A program made the translations under genes and the position numbers. 64,000 nucleotides of DNA, taken from contig NZ_VOXD01000025.1 in assembly GCF_008014675.1 (NCBI RefSeq), positions 1 through 64,000 on the forward strand. Reading direction: 5' to 3'. Positions 28,065 to 36,474 of this stretch are shown here, in pieces (position 1 is the stretch's first letter; the number at the start of each line of letters is the position of its first letter). The notes under the pieces were generated by a model. That model ran no database searches and was not told the DNA's origin. It was given only the letters and a program-made list of their open reading frames with translations. Source of the stretch: Neolewinella aurantiaca. GTDB taxonomy: Bacteria > Bacteroidota > Bacteroidia > Chitinophagales > Saprospiraceae.

Positions 28065-28571
28065 CTACTGCTCCATCCTCCGGTATCGAAGCGCGCAATA
28101 TTCCACACACGTAAGGTAAACTACGGCCAATTCCCCTCTATCCAGATCGACGCTGAAAGTGTGCGTGTAAGGATAGTTCACGGTATCGTTAGGGCAGGAG
28201 TCGACCACGAAATGAGAATTCTCGGCGTCGTAAGGAATTTCCTCAGGTGCTCCGGCTGGGCCGGAAAGATCACAAAAGCTACCGTTGGTGTACACTTTTC
28301 CCTGCCAAAACTGAAGGGTACGCTCGCTGTGCAGGGGCTGTACCTCCGACGGGTCCCAGGAGATACTCTGAACAGATGCATCTAGTTGCCAGACAACAGC
28401 TTCGGAACGCAGATCATTTAGTGTAGTCAGCTCCTTGTTTTTCTCACAGGAAGACAAAGAAAGAAGCAACAGAATAAGCGGGCAAAAATATTTCGTTGTC
28501 AACGATTTAACCGTACAACGCAAGCTGTTCACCAATTGCTGCTTGCTGACATTTTTCTTATCCAGAGGCAA
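28065..28571 (-). CDS. Putative lipoprotein, unknown function
   Basis: The 168-residue open frame contains a lipoprotein signal, LILLLLSLSSC, with the lipidated Cys at about 42. The first 23 residues are polar and unlike a leader, so translation may really begin at a TTG near 28502, which would give a normal signal starting TTKYFCPLIL. The mature part is a small beta-rich domain with four Cys (FCDL, DSCPND, LTCVEYC), possibly two disulfides. No family is recognised. It lies one base after the stop codon of the HAD hydrolase gene on the same strand, so the two are probably co-transcribed. Confidence 0.6.
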   Translation of the reverse strand: MPLDKKNVSKQQLVNSLRCTVKSLTTKYFCPLILLLLSLSSCEKNKELTTLNDLRSEAVVWQLDASVQSISWDPSEVQPLHSERTLQFWQGKVYTNGSFCDLSGPAGAPEEIPYDAENSHFVVDSCPNDTVNYPYTHTFSVDLDRGELAVVYLTCVEYCALRYRRMEQ

Positions 28572-28572
28572 C

Positions 28573-29196
28573 CTATTTTAAGACCTCCAACTTCCTCAGC
28601 TCCCCCTTCAGCTCCTCCGGCCCAACAAACTGGATGGTCTCCAGCCCCAGCGACCTTGCTGTCTCACAGTTTCGCGCACTGTCATCAATGAACAGGCAGC
28701 CCGAGAAATCACCCAGCTTATACGTTTCCGCCAGGTGCAGGAATATATCTGGGTTGGGCTTCTTCATTTTTACCTCGCCGGAGACCATGATATCTTCGAA
28801 GATGTCGAGAAAGTCGAAGTTTTCGCGGGCCCAGGGGAAGAGCTCGGCGCTCCAGTTGGTGAGGGCGAGGAGGCGGTACTCTCCGGAGGCTTCCAGTGCC
28901 TTTAAAACTTCCACTGAACCTGCGATCGCGCCCGAAAAATGCTCCGTCCACCGGTCGTAGTACATACGGATTTCGCGTTCCCATTTCGGGTGTTCGCGTA
29001 CCAGTTCTTCGGTCGCTACGGCTACGGGGCGGCCCCGGTCCTGCTCTTCGTTCCAGTCCAGGTGGGTAATGTTATTAACAAACCAGTCGGCCTCTTCGGG
29101 CGTGTCGAACACCTTATTATACAGCAGGCGGGGGTTCCAACCGATGAGTACGTTGCCGATATCGAAGATGATGGTATGTTTTGGGGTGTTCGTCAT
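28573..29196 (-). CDS. HAD-superfamily hydrolase, YihX-like
   Basis: The 207-residue HAD subfamily IA phosphatase has motif I FDIGNVLIG with nucleophile D12 (Gly rather than Asp at the +2 position, as in YihX/epoxide-hydrolase-N types), motif II LTNWS at about 116-120, motif III Lys in KMKKPNPDIF and motif IV LFIDDS. A cap domain lies between motifs I and II (about 20-85). E. coli YihX hydrolyses alpha-glucose-1-phosphate; the substrate here is unknown. It is transcribed leftward with the lipoprotein gene that begins two bases after it ends. Confidence 0.88.
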   Translation of the reverse strand: MTNTPKHTIIFDIGNVLIGWNPRLLYNKVFDTPEEADWFVNNITHLDWNEEQDRGRPVAVATEELVREHPKWEREIRMYYDRWTEHFSGAIAGSVEVLKALEASGEYRLLALTNWSAELFPWARENFDFLDIFEDIMVSGEVKMKKPNPDIFLHLAETYKLGDFSGCLFIDDSARNCETARSLGLETIQFVGPEELKGELRKLEVLK

Positions 29197-29397
29197 TTGG
29201 TCTGGTAATTACTGATGCGCAAATTACCAATAGTTCCAGTAGATCACACACTCCGGCGGGGCAAATCTCAGCGCAATTACACACGCAAAGGAGAGAACTT
29301 AAGGAAGCGGGCGATTACGCAGGATGCAGGGTTGAAATCCTTCGGAGCAGCAAAATAGTGGACCGAAACCCGTAACGCACAGCACCTTCGGGGTATA

Positions 29398-29436
29398 AAG
29401 CACCGAATCATCCCTCCTTTCCATGTTTCGGTGCTT
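29398..29436 (+). promoter_or_regulatory. Hairpin presenting the start codon in its loop
   Basis: AAGCACCGAA (29398-29407) is perfectly inverted at 29427-29436, with a 19-base loop that contains the ATG at 29423. The right arm overlaps codons 2-5. It could modulate translation initiation of the T9SS type B protein. Confidence 0.5.
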
Positions 29437-31036
29437 ACTTCCATTGCTGGCTTTCGTTTGCTGCGGTTCGCTGGTGGCACAAGACTTCCCGGCCGTCACC
29501 GAAGTATGCCGGTACGGGGCCTTCTCCCTGCAAAGCCCGCTCACAGATGGTGTAAACTACGCCTACCAGTGGGAGCGGAGTTTTGACGGAGGGGCTAGTT
29601 GGTCGCCCACCGGCACCGACGCGCCATCCCTCCACATTCCCAGCCCAAACTCCGGCGTAAGCTACCGGCTTTTCTACGCCACCGACACAAGCTGCCTTGC
29701 CCTGGCAAGCTGCCGCTCGGTTACTTCCGCCACAACTCTGATGGTGAGCATCCCGACCTTCGCCCAGGGCCGGAGCATCTGCCACGGCGACACGCTTTTT
29801 GTAGGGGCAACGGCCCTCACTTCTTACGGCAATCACGAAACGGTCTTGCAAACAGCAGACGGGAACTGCGACAGCCTGGTCCGGACTTTCCTGCAGGTGC
29901 TGCCCGCCTACGACGATCGTTTTTTTATCGACCTCTGCCCCGGCGATTCTTTTCGTGGCCAGGTCTTTACGGCCGACACCATTATTCAGGAGTTTCTGGT
30001 AGCAAGCTCGGGGTGCGACAGTACCGTGGCTTACGCGATCAGTATTGCCTTCCCTTCGCAACCCACCATCACCGGTCCCGACCAGATTTGTGCCGGAGAA
30101 ACGGCCAGCCTGGAAGTTGCCGGAGCCTTCTCGCGGTACGCGTGGAGTACGGGCAATGACGGAGATGACGCATCGGTCACCACCCCCGGAACATACACCC
30201 TTACGCTTACCGACTTCAACGGCTGTACCCTTGAGCTGAGCCACCAGCTCTCCGTAACCGAACTGAGCCTGGAAGCCCCAACGACCACCCAGCCCGCCTG
30301 CCCGGGCGGAAGCAGCGGAGCAGTTTCCGTATTCGCCACCGGAGACAGCGACCTGCTCTATTCCATCGATGGCGGAGAAAGTTTCCAGCCCGACTCACTG
30401 TTCTCCGGCCTCAGCGCCGGAGCATACGACCTGGTGGTCGAAAACATCGACGGTTGCCAGGCAACCGGTTCCGTTGTGCTTGACGATGCTCCCCAACTGC
30501 GCATCTCCGGCAACTTGCCGGAGGAGTTGACCATAGAGCGCGGAGACTCCGTTTTTGCAAGCTTTACCTCCGACTTTGCCGTAGAGGAGTGGCGCTGGAA
30601 CGGACAGGCTTTTGCTTCCTGCAACGACTGCCCGGACCCCGTGCTCACGCCTTTCGTCACTACCCGGTTCATCATCGAAGCGGTGGCCGCCGGTGGCTGC
30701 AGCGTGCAGGATTCCGTCCGGGTTAACGTTCTCGACAGCCGGCGTTTCTACGCTCCTACCGCCTTTAGCCCCAACGGCGATGACCGCAACGATGTGTGGC
30801 GGCTCTTTACCGGTCCGCGGGTAGAAGCCGTAACCGGCTTACAGATTGCGGACCGTTGGGGCGGAATTCGTTACCGGCAAATCGCTGATTTGCCTCCCGA
30901 CGAGGCAGCCTGGGACGGCAACCAACAAAACGACGGGCAGCCACTGCCCGCGGGCACCTACGTATGGTCAGCCGGTCTGCTCTTCACGGACGGCAGCAGC
31001 CGGGCGGTACGGGGGCAAATCACCCTGATGCGTTAG
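29423..31036 (+). CDS. Secreted T9SS type B protein (gliding-motility-type C-terminal domain)
   Basis: The 537-residue exported protein begins with a signal peptide (about 1-17, LLPLLAFVCCGSLVAQ). It contains several Ig-like or PKD-like beta domains (YQWERSFDGGASWSPTG; SISGPDQICAGETASLEV style repeats; a SprB-repeat-like LLYSIDGGESFQPDSLFSGLSAG at about 300-330). It ends with a type B T9SS sorting domain of about 85 residues starting FYAPTAFSPNGDDRNDVW and finishing LPAGTYVWSAGLLFTDG. Proteins of this form are surface adhesins. The next gene on the same strand is another T9SS cargo. Confidence 0.88.
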   Translation: MFRCLLPLLAFVCCGSLVAQDFPAVTEVCRYGAFSLQSPLTDGVNYAYQWERSFDGGASWSPTGTDAPSLHIPSPNSGVSYRLFYATDTSCLALASCRSVTSATTLMVSIPTFAQGRSICHGDTLFVGATALTSYGNHETVLQTADGNCDSLVRTFLQVLPAYDDRFFIDLCPGDSFRGQVFTADTIIQEFLVASSGCDSTVAYAISIAFPSQPTITGPDQICAGETASLEVAGAFSRYAWSTGNDGDDASVTTPGTYTLTLTDFNGCTLELSHQLSVTELSLEAPTTTQPACPGGSSGAVSVFATGDSDLLYSIDGGESFQPDSLFSGLSAGAYDLVVENIDGCQATGSVVLDDAPQLRISGNLPEELTIERGDSVFASFTSDFAVEEWRWNGQAFASCNDCPDPVLTPFVTTRFIIEAVAAGGCSVQDSVRVNVLDSRRFYAPTAFSPNGDDRNDVWRLFTGPRVEAVTGLQIADRWGGIRYRQIADLPPDEAAWDGNQQNDGQPLPAGTYVWSAGLLFTDGSSRAVRGQITLMR

Positions 31037-31137
31037 CCCGCTCTTTCACCCTTCCTTCATTACCGGAGGAGGAGACCAATGCAAGAGACAACACACGCCG
31101 ATTTTTTCTAAAAACCTTCATCCCAAACTCTACCACC

Positions 31138-31653
31138 ATGCTTTTTTCAACCCTCCATTGCACCCGCGGCCGCGCCCCGATGCTACTGATGGTACTCTTT
31201 GTCGCCTTTACCCCCCTTCTTTCGGGCCAGGAGTTGTCGCGCAGCGTCGTTGGCGCTGCGGGTAGCTACTACTCGGAAGTCAACGTCGGCAACATCCATT
31301 TCACCGTAGGAGAAATTGCCGTAACCCGTTCGCAAAACGGGTTGGTACTGGAGCGCGGCTTTCATCATGGCCTCTACGAACTGATTGCAACCAGCACCTG
31401 GAGTGCTCCGGCAATCCAGCTGGAGATGAGTGCTTTCCCAAACCCAACGGCCGACAAAGTGACGCTTACCGGCGACTGGAACCTCCGGGATCGCCTTAAG
31501 GTCTCCGACCTTTTGGGGCGCTTACTCTCCGACAAAGAGTTACCGCCGGGGCAGGCTGAATTAGACCTGACAAGCTACCCCTCCGGCACTTACCTCCTAA
31601 CTGTTTCACGAGCCGGCCAGCCGCTGAAAACACTGCGGATTGTCCGTCAGTAG
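31138..31653 (+). CDS. Secreted T9SS type A cargo protein, small
   Basis: The product is 171 residues from the ATG at 31138 (157 from the ATG at 31180). The second start gives a cleaner signal peptide, MLLMVLFVAFTPLLSGQ, so either may be used. The mature part has a short domain, VVGAAGSYYSEVNVGNIHFTVGEIAV, common in Bacteroidota secreted proteins, and then a complete T9SS type A sorting domain from SAFPNPTADKVTL to SGTYLLTVSRAGQPLKTLRIV. The protein is little more than a leader, a short unknown domain and a sorting tag. An exact copy of the dispersed motif at 31160-31177 lies between the two possible starts. Confidence 0.8.
   Translation: MLFSTLHCTRGRAPMLLMVLFVAFTPLLSGQELSRSVVGAAGSYYSEVNVGNIHFTVGEIAVTRSQNGLVLERGFHHGLYELIATSTWSAPAIQLEMSAFPNPTADKVTLTGDWNLRDRLKVSDLLGRLLSDKELPPGQAELDLTSYPSGTYLLTVSRAGQPLKTLRIVRQ
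31160..31177 (+). repeat. Dispersed 18-base motif, copy 7
   Basis: GCACCCGCGGCCGCGCCC is an exact match. It is read as Cys-Thr-Arg-Gly-Arg-Ala-Pro if translation starts at 31138, or it lies just upstream of the ATG at 31180. Confidence 0.75.
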
Positions 31654-31735
31654 TCGAGTTCAGGCAACGACCACGTAACACCCTCCCCCTCAGACGCATA
31701 AACCATCACCAGTCATTCCCATAAACCCATAAACG

Positions 31736-33952
31736 ATGCAACGCTTAATTTTCACCTGCTTTCTTTTCCTTACCCTTGCCGGCCTTAACGCACAGGCGCC
31801 ATCCGGTTTTCGATTTCAGGCAGTAGCCCGGGACGTAGATAACAACGCGATGGCTACCGACAATATCGCCGTGCGGGTCAGCCTCCTTGCCGGCGGCCCC
31901 TCCGGCTCCGTAAGTTACTCTGAGCGGCACGAAGTAACCACTACCGACCTTGGGGTTTTCGACCTTCATATCGGTAACGGCTCGGCGCTGTCCGGAGACA
32001 TCAACACCATCAATTGGGGTACAGACAATTACTTCCTCAAGATCGACATCGACCCCGATGGCGGCAGTAGTTACATCAACCTGGGCGCCAGCCAGCTATT
32101 GTCTGTTCCCTATGCTCTTTACGCCAAAGAGAGCGGCTCCGGCGGCGGAGGCGGAGACCCCACCGATGAGCTCCAGAACCTGATCTACGATCCCGGCTCC
32201 CAAACGCTTACCCTTACCGATGGCAACTCGGTCACCCTTCAGGTCGGCGGCAGCGGCATGCCCCAAACCCTTGCTTTCGACAACGCAACGCGCCAACTCA
32301 CCATCAGCGGTGGCAACTCCATCGAGATTCCTGGCGGAAGCCCGGGTCCGCAGGGCGACGCTGGCCCAGTAGGTCCGCAGGGTGATCCCGGCCCGCAAGG
32401 CCCCCAAGGCGATCCCGGCCCAGCAGGCCCGCAAGGCCCGCAGGGTGATCCCGGTCCGGCAGGGCCACAGGGCGATACCGGACCAGTAGGGCCGCAAGGC
32501 GACGCAGGGCCCGCAGGGCCACAGGGTGACGCAGGGCCGGCAGGCCCGCAAGGTGATCCCGGCCCGCAAGGCCCTCAGGGTGTTCCGGGCCCTCAGGGCC
32601 CCGCTGGCGATCTGGAACTGCCTTACTTCGAAGAGACAACGACCGACGACGCCAGCGCGGCTTTCCACATTCAGAACACCAACACCAACGCAACTTACGG
32701 CGTGGTGGGTACTACGGGTGATGGAGGTTCAACGCTTCCTTCCAACCGGGCGGGCGTACTTGGTTTTTCTACCGATGCACACGGGGTGTACGGCGTATCA
32801 GAGACCAGCTTTTTCGCCGGTGTACAGGGCGTATCGAATTCACCCGAGGGAGTAGGTGTTCAGGGTTACGGTTTCGGAGGCGGTGTTGGCGGTCACTTCT
32901 ACACCACCTCCAGCGGAGTTGCGGCCCTGACCACCGGCAGGGGCAACGTGGGCATTGGCATCGATGAGCCGGAAATGAAGATGCACGTAGGAGGAGACCT
33001 TTTCGTGCAGACCAACCTCGGCGAACTGGTGATGGGATTCCCCGATAACGGTAACCAGTGGCAGTTCAGTACCAGAGGACAAGGAGCTGACTTACAGTTT
33101 CAGCACAAAGAGAGTGATACCAATTCATTCCTCACCAAATTTCGGATGCGTCAAAACGGCGAGTTTCAGATCGGCGACATTGGCACGCCAACTGCCTGGC
33201 TACACGTAGAGGCCAACAGCACCCTGAGTAAACCGCTGTTGAAGCTGGAAGAAACCGGCAACGATTTCGCCCGGTTGGAACTAACCAACGACGCCGCCAG
33301 TGGCTCTTTTTGGCACGTAGCCGGATTACCTTCCGCAACAACTTCCAGCGCACGACTCAACTTCTACTTCCGGAACGGAAACGGAGCAGCAGACCGCATG
33401 ACGATCACCGGAGATGGCAAAGTAGGCATCAACGGAACCCCGACCGCGAGACTCCATATTAACCAACGCAGTCAAACCGTAGGTACCGGATTGCGGTTCA
33501 GCGACCAAACGGCCAACCAGGACTGGGATATCACGCACGGGTTCGGTCTCCGCTTCCACTACGGCGGCAACCTGAGATCGCTCATCAATGCCTCCACGGG
33601 TGCTTACGTACAGAGTTCTGACAAGCGGCTGAAGGACAATGTGAACCTGCTTTCGCCCGTACTGGCGCGCGTCAAAAACCTGGCGGTAAGTACCTACCAC
33701 TACAAATCCGACAAGACCAAAGAATCTACCATCGGCCTGATCGCCCAGGACGCCCGGAAGCTATTCCCGGAACTCGTTTCATACTCCGAGGCAGACGAGC
33801 TATACGGGATTAACTATGCAGGTTTCAGCATGGTAGCCATCAAGGCCATTCAGGAGCAGCAGACGACAATTGATGCGCAGGATAAACGCATCAGCGAACT
33901 CGAAGCACGGTTGGCGCGGCTGGAGAGATTGCTGACGGCAGAAAAAGAATAG
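31736..33952 (+). CDS. Collagen-like surface protein with S74 self-cleaving chaperone domain
   Basis: The 738-residue exported protein has a signal peptide (about 1-20, ending LNAQAPSG), a beta-rich head (21-200) common at the start of Bacteroidota tail-fibre-like proteins, a collagen-like Gly-X-Y tract of about 31 triplets (201-293), a long beta-helical middle, and a C-terminal peptidase S74 intramolecular chaperone domain. In that domain SSDKRLKDN gives the expected Ser-Lys pair S628 and K633, and the protein ends in a coiled coil ([25 protein letters not shown]). Such domains trimerise and then cleave themselves off. A fibrous trimeric surface appendage is inferred. It is followed by a strong terminator and then porX. 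Confidence 0.88.
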   Translation: MQRLIFTCFLFLTLAGLNAQAPSGFRFQAVARDVDNNAMATDNIAVRVSLLAGGPSGSVSYSERHEVTTTDLGVFDLHIGNGSALSGDINTINWGTDNYFLKIDIDPDGGSSYINLGASQLLSVPYALYAKESGSGGGGGDPTDELQNLIYDPGSQTLTLTDGNSVTLQVGGSGMPQTLAFDNATRQLTISGGNSIEIPGGSPGPQGDAGPVGPQGDPGPQGPQGDPGPAGPQGPQGDPGPAGPQGDTGPVGPQGDAGPAGPQGDAGPAGPQGDPGPQGPQGVPGPQGPAGDLELPYFEETTTDDASAAFHIQNTNTNATYGVVGTTGDGGSTLPSNRAGVLGFSTDAHGVYGVSETSFFAGVQGVSNSPEGVGVQGYGFGGGVGGHFYTTSSGVAALTTGRGNVGIGIDEPEMKMHVGGDLFVQTNLGELVMGFPDNGNQWQFSTRGQGADLQFQHKESDTNSFLTKFRMRQNGEFQIGDIGTPTAWLHVEANSTLSKPLLKLEETGNDFARLELTNDAASGSFWHVAGLPSATTSSARLNFYFRNGNGAADRMTITGDGKVGINGTPTARLHINQRSQTVGTGLRFSDQTANQDWDITHGFGLRFHYGGNLRSLINASTGAYVQSSDKRLKDNVNLLSPVLARVKNLAVSTYHYKSDKTKESTIGLIAQDARKLFPELVSYSEADELYGINYAGFSMVAIKAIQEQQTTIDAQDKRISELEARLARLERLLTAEKE
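32336..32614 (+). repeat. Collagen-like Gly-X-Y coding repeat
   Basis: About 31 tandem nine-base codon triplets encode G-P-Q, G-D-P, G-D-A, G-P-A and G-P-V. The X position is mostly Pro or Asp, with many GDP, GPQ and GPA units; Gly is in every third place without interruption. Confidence 0.9.
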
Positions 33953-33965
33953 GCCATTCCCGTGC

Positions 33966-33983
33966 GCACCTGCGGGAGCACCG
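33966..33983 (+). repeat. Dispersed 18-base motif, copy 8
   Basis: GCACCTGCGGGAGCACCG (two mismatches in the right half). It lies 13 bases after the S74 gene stop and pairs with copy 9 in inverted orientation across the terminator. Confidence 0.6.
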
Positions 33984-34008
33984 AATGTTTTGTGAAGTAG
34001 GTTACACG

Positions 34009-34048
34009 ACACTTCCGGACACTGTTGTCCGGGGGTGTCCTTTTTTTT
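34009..34048 (+). terminator. Strong Rho-independent terminator
   Basis: A 12-bp stem (34009-34020 with 34027-34038, two G:T pairs) is followed by CC and a run of eight T. It terminates the S74 gene. Confidence 0.85.
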
Positions 34049-34073
34049 GACTTCTTCGGGTGTACCCTTCCGG

Positions 34074-34091
34074 GGGCGCTGACGCGGGTGC
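34074..34091 (-). repeat. Dispersed 18-base motif, copy 9
   Basis: On the minus strand it reads GCACCCGCGTCAGCGCCC, an exact match, 159 bases upstream of the porX start codon. Confidence 0.75.
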
Positions 34092-34249
34092 AATGGAGGC
34101 TGGGAAGCAAAGTAAGGCGGTAAATCGTCCGAAAGCCAAAGACTATTCGGATAATCAGCTACGTTCAGAACATCACGCCCTTTGAAGCGTACTCTTGTAG
34201 CAGTTAACACTTCCCCTACTTCTGCTAAGACAAAAACCCCAAATACTAC

Positions 34250-35806
34250 ATGGATCAGATCACCATCCTCTGGGCCGACGACGAAATCGACCTGTTCAAG
34301 CCACAGCTTTTATTTCTGAAGAAGAAAGGCTACGAAGTCATAACCGCCACCAACGGTCACGACGCTCTGGAAGAGCTGAGCGAGAACGACGAGATAGACA
34401 TCGTCTTTCTCGATGAATCCATGCCAGGCCTCACCGGCCTGGAAACCCTGGGTCGCATCCGGGAAACGGGCAACAATATCCCCGTGGTGATGATTACCAA
34501 AAACGAAGCTGAAAGCGTGATGGAAGAAGCCATCGGCAGCCAGATTGCAGGCTACCTGCTTAAGCCCGTAAACCCGATGCAAATCCTGCTTACGCTGAAA
34601 ACCATTGTCGACGAAAAACGGCTCGTCCGGGAAAAAACCAATACCGATTATCAGCAGGACTTCCGCCAGTTACTTATGCAGATCAATAGTGGCCTCGACC
34701 GGGAAGAATGGGTTGAGGTGTACAAAAAGATCATCAACTGGGAGCTGAAGCTGGACGATAGCCAGAGCGAACAGATGGGCGAAATCCTTGCCGTTCAGAA
34801 ACGGGAAGCAAACGCAGAATTCAGCAAGTTCATCGAACGCAACTATATGGACTGGGTGCAGGGCGAGGACGCTCCCATTATGTCTCATAACCTGATGAAG
34901 AAAAAAGTGCTTCCTCATCTGAATAAGGAAGTACCAACGGTGATGGTACTGCTGGACAATATGCGCTACGATCAATGGAAGGTGATAGAGCCCTACTTGA
35001 CAGAACTCTTTAAAATTGAAGAAGAAGACCACTTCTACAGTATCCTGCCTACTGCAACCCAGTATAGCCGCAACGCCATCTTTGCTGGCATGATGCCCTC
35101 CGAAATAGCCAGACATTATAAAGAATGGTGGAAAAACGACGCCGACGAAGGAGGTAAGAACATGCACGAGGCAGACCTGCTTGGCAAGCAGCTCGAACGG
35201 GTTCTCCGCCGGGGCGATATCAAATGGGATTACACTAAGGTTACCCGCACCAACTTTGCCCGCCAAATGCAGGACCGGGCGCTGGATTTCCTGAACAATG
35301 ACTTCAGTGTCATCGTCTATAACTTCATCGATATGCTGAGCCACGCCCGCACAGAGATGGAAGTGCTCAAGGAGCTGGCTGGCGACGAAAAAGCCTACCG
35401 CAGCCTTACTCGCAGCTGGTTCGAGAACTCCCCCCTGTGGGCAACTTTACGCAAGCTCGCAGAACGCGACGTTCAACTCATCGTAACAACCGACCACGGC
35501 ACCATCCGCGTCAATACGCCCAGCCGCGTGGTTGGCGACCGCGACACCAGCTCGAATCTCCGCTACAAACTCGGCCGCAATCTGAACTACGACGAGAAAG
35601 ACGTTCTTGAAGTACGCGACCCTCTGAAGGCTAAGCTTCCCCGCCCGAACCTCAGTTCCACCTTCATCTTCGCCAAGGAGGATAAGTTTTTCCTCTACCC
35701 CAACAACTATAACTACTACAACAATTACTACCGCAATACTTTCCAGCACGGTGGCATTTCGTTGGAGGAGGTCATATGCCCGGTTATTCGGCTGCGCAGC
35801 AGGTAA
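34250..35806 (+). CDS. porX: PorX: response regulator with PglZ phosphatase domain, T9SS control
   Basis: The 518-residue two-domain protein has an N-terminal receiver domain (1-125) with acidic pair D10-D11, phosphoacceptor D55 (FLDESMPG), T82 and K104. A linker leads to a C-terminal PglZ/alkaline-phosphatase-like domain (about 220-518) with metal-binding segments MVLLDNMRYD, the TQYSRNAIFAG nucleophile Thr region, NFIDMLSHAR and TTDHGTIR. This is the architecture of PorX, which with the PorY kinase and SigP controls expression and function of the type IX secretion system. The neighbouring T9SS cargo genes fit that role. It is transcribed alone. Confidence 0.93.
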   Translation: MDQITILWADDEIDLFKPQLLFLKKKGYEVITATNGHDALEELSENDEIDIVFLDESMPGLTGLETLGRIRETGNNIPVVMITKNEAESVMEEAIGSQIAGYLLKPVNPMQILLTLKTIVDEKRLVREKTNTDYQQDFRQLLMQINSGLDREEWVEVYKKIINWELKLDDSQSEQMGEILAVQKREANAEFSKFIERNYMDWVQGEDAPIMSHNLMKKKVLPHLNKEVPTVMVLLDNMRYDQWKVIEPYLTELFKIEEEDHFYSILPTATQYSRNAIFAGMMPSEIARHYKEWWKNDADEGGKNMHEADLLGKQLERVLRRGDIKWDYTKVTRTNFARQMQDRALDFLNNDFSVIVYNFIDMLSHARTEMEVLKELAGDEKAYRSLTRSWFENSPLWATLRKLAERDVQLIVTTDHGTIRVNTPSRVVGDRDTSSNLRYKLGRNLNYDEKDVLEVRDPLKAKLPRPNLSSTFIFAKEDKFFLYPNNYNYYNNYYRNTFQHGGISLEEVICPVIRLRSR

Positions 35807-35819
35807 CCTGCGGGAGTTT

Positions 35820-36356
35820 CTATATCTCCGCAGGGCTCGGCACCACGCCCGCCAGGATTTTTTCGTCTACCTCTCCGGAACCTTCTTTGTGGAGTACGGA
35901 AACATCTCCCGTGGTTTCGAAGACGACGGCCTTTACGTCCTGCAACCGGAATACGTTTGCTTCCCTCAGTTTGGCCATCAGGTCCGACTCGGTAACGCCG
36001 GTGTTTGCCAGATTCTCTGACAGTACCTCTCCCTCCCACATCAGGTAAACCGGGTTATTTTCCGATTTGTCCTCGAACCAGTCTGAGTAGCGCTTTGCGA
36101 AGGAGAAGAGTTGCTGAAAACCGATGATGGTAAGCAGGGCAACAGCGCCTTTGAGCAACGACTGGTCGGTATTGATTGCGATGGACGCAAGGATCGAACC
36201 AACCGCAATGGTGGAGGCAAAATCTACGCTGGACATCTTAGCAAAGCTCCGCAGGCCATACAGCCGCACGATCACCAGGATGGCGATAAAGATGAGGATA
36301 CAGGAAATAATGGTCTTTACGATTACAGGCAGCGGAGCGGTAAGCCAGTTTTCCAT
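35820..36356 (-). CDS. DUF421/YetF-family membrane protein
   Basis: The 178-residue protein has an N-terminal hydrophobic pair at about residues 12-32 and 68-85, flanking the conserved SSVDFASTIAVGSILASIA loop, and a soluble C-terminal domain (about 95-178) with YLMWEGEVL, ITESDLMAKLREANV and VKAVVFETTGDVSVL. This is the YetF/DUF421 layout, a family of unknown biochemical role linked in some bacteria to stress resistance. It ends 13 bases after the convergent porX gene. Confidence 0.85.
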   Translation of the reverse strand: MENWLTAPLPVIVKTIISCILIFIAILVIVRLYGLRSFAKMSSVDFASTIAVGSILASIAINTDQSLLKGAVALLTIIGFQQLFSFAKRYSDWFEDKSENNPVYLMWEGEVLSENLANTGVTESDLMAKLREANVFRLQDVKAVVFETTGDVSVLHKEGSGEVDEKILAGVVPSPAEI

Positions 36357-36443
36357 AGTTCAGGGTTTTACAGCTATAGCATAAAATCCTTCGCCTATGT
36401 TCTTTCTATCGGGCAAAGAGCCCCTTCTTCGTAAACGAGGTTT

Positions 36444-36461
36444 GCACCTGCGGCCGCGCCC
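36444..36461 (+). repeat. Dispersed 18-base motif, copy 10
   Basis: GCACCTGCGGCCGCGCCC is an exact match, intergenic between two leftward genes, 88 bases upstream of the DUF421 start. Confidence 0.75.
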
Positions 36462-36474
36462 GAAACGTTTTGCT

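Noticed and set aside
32336-32614. Short regular direct repeats resembling a CRISPR array or satellite
   Set aside because: The period is nine bases in frame and encodes uninterrupted Gly-X-Y triplets, so it is coding sequence.
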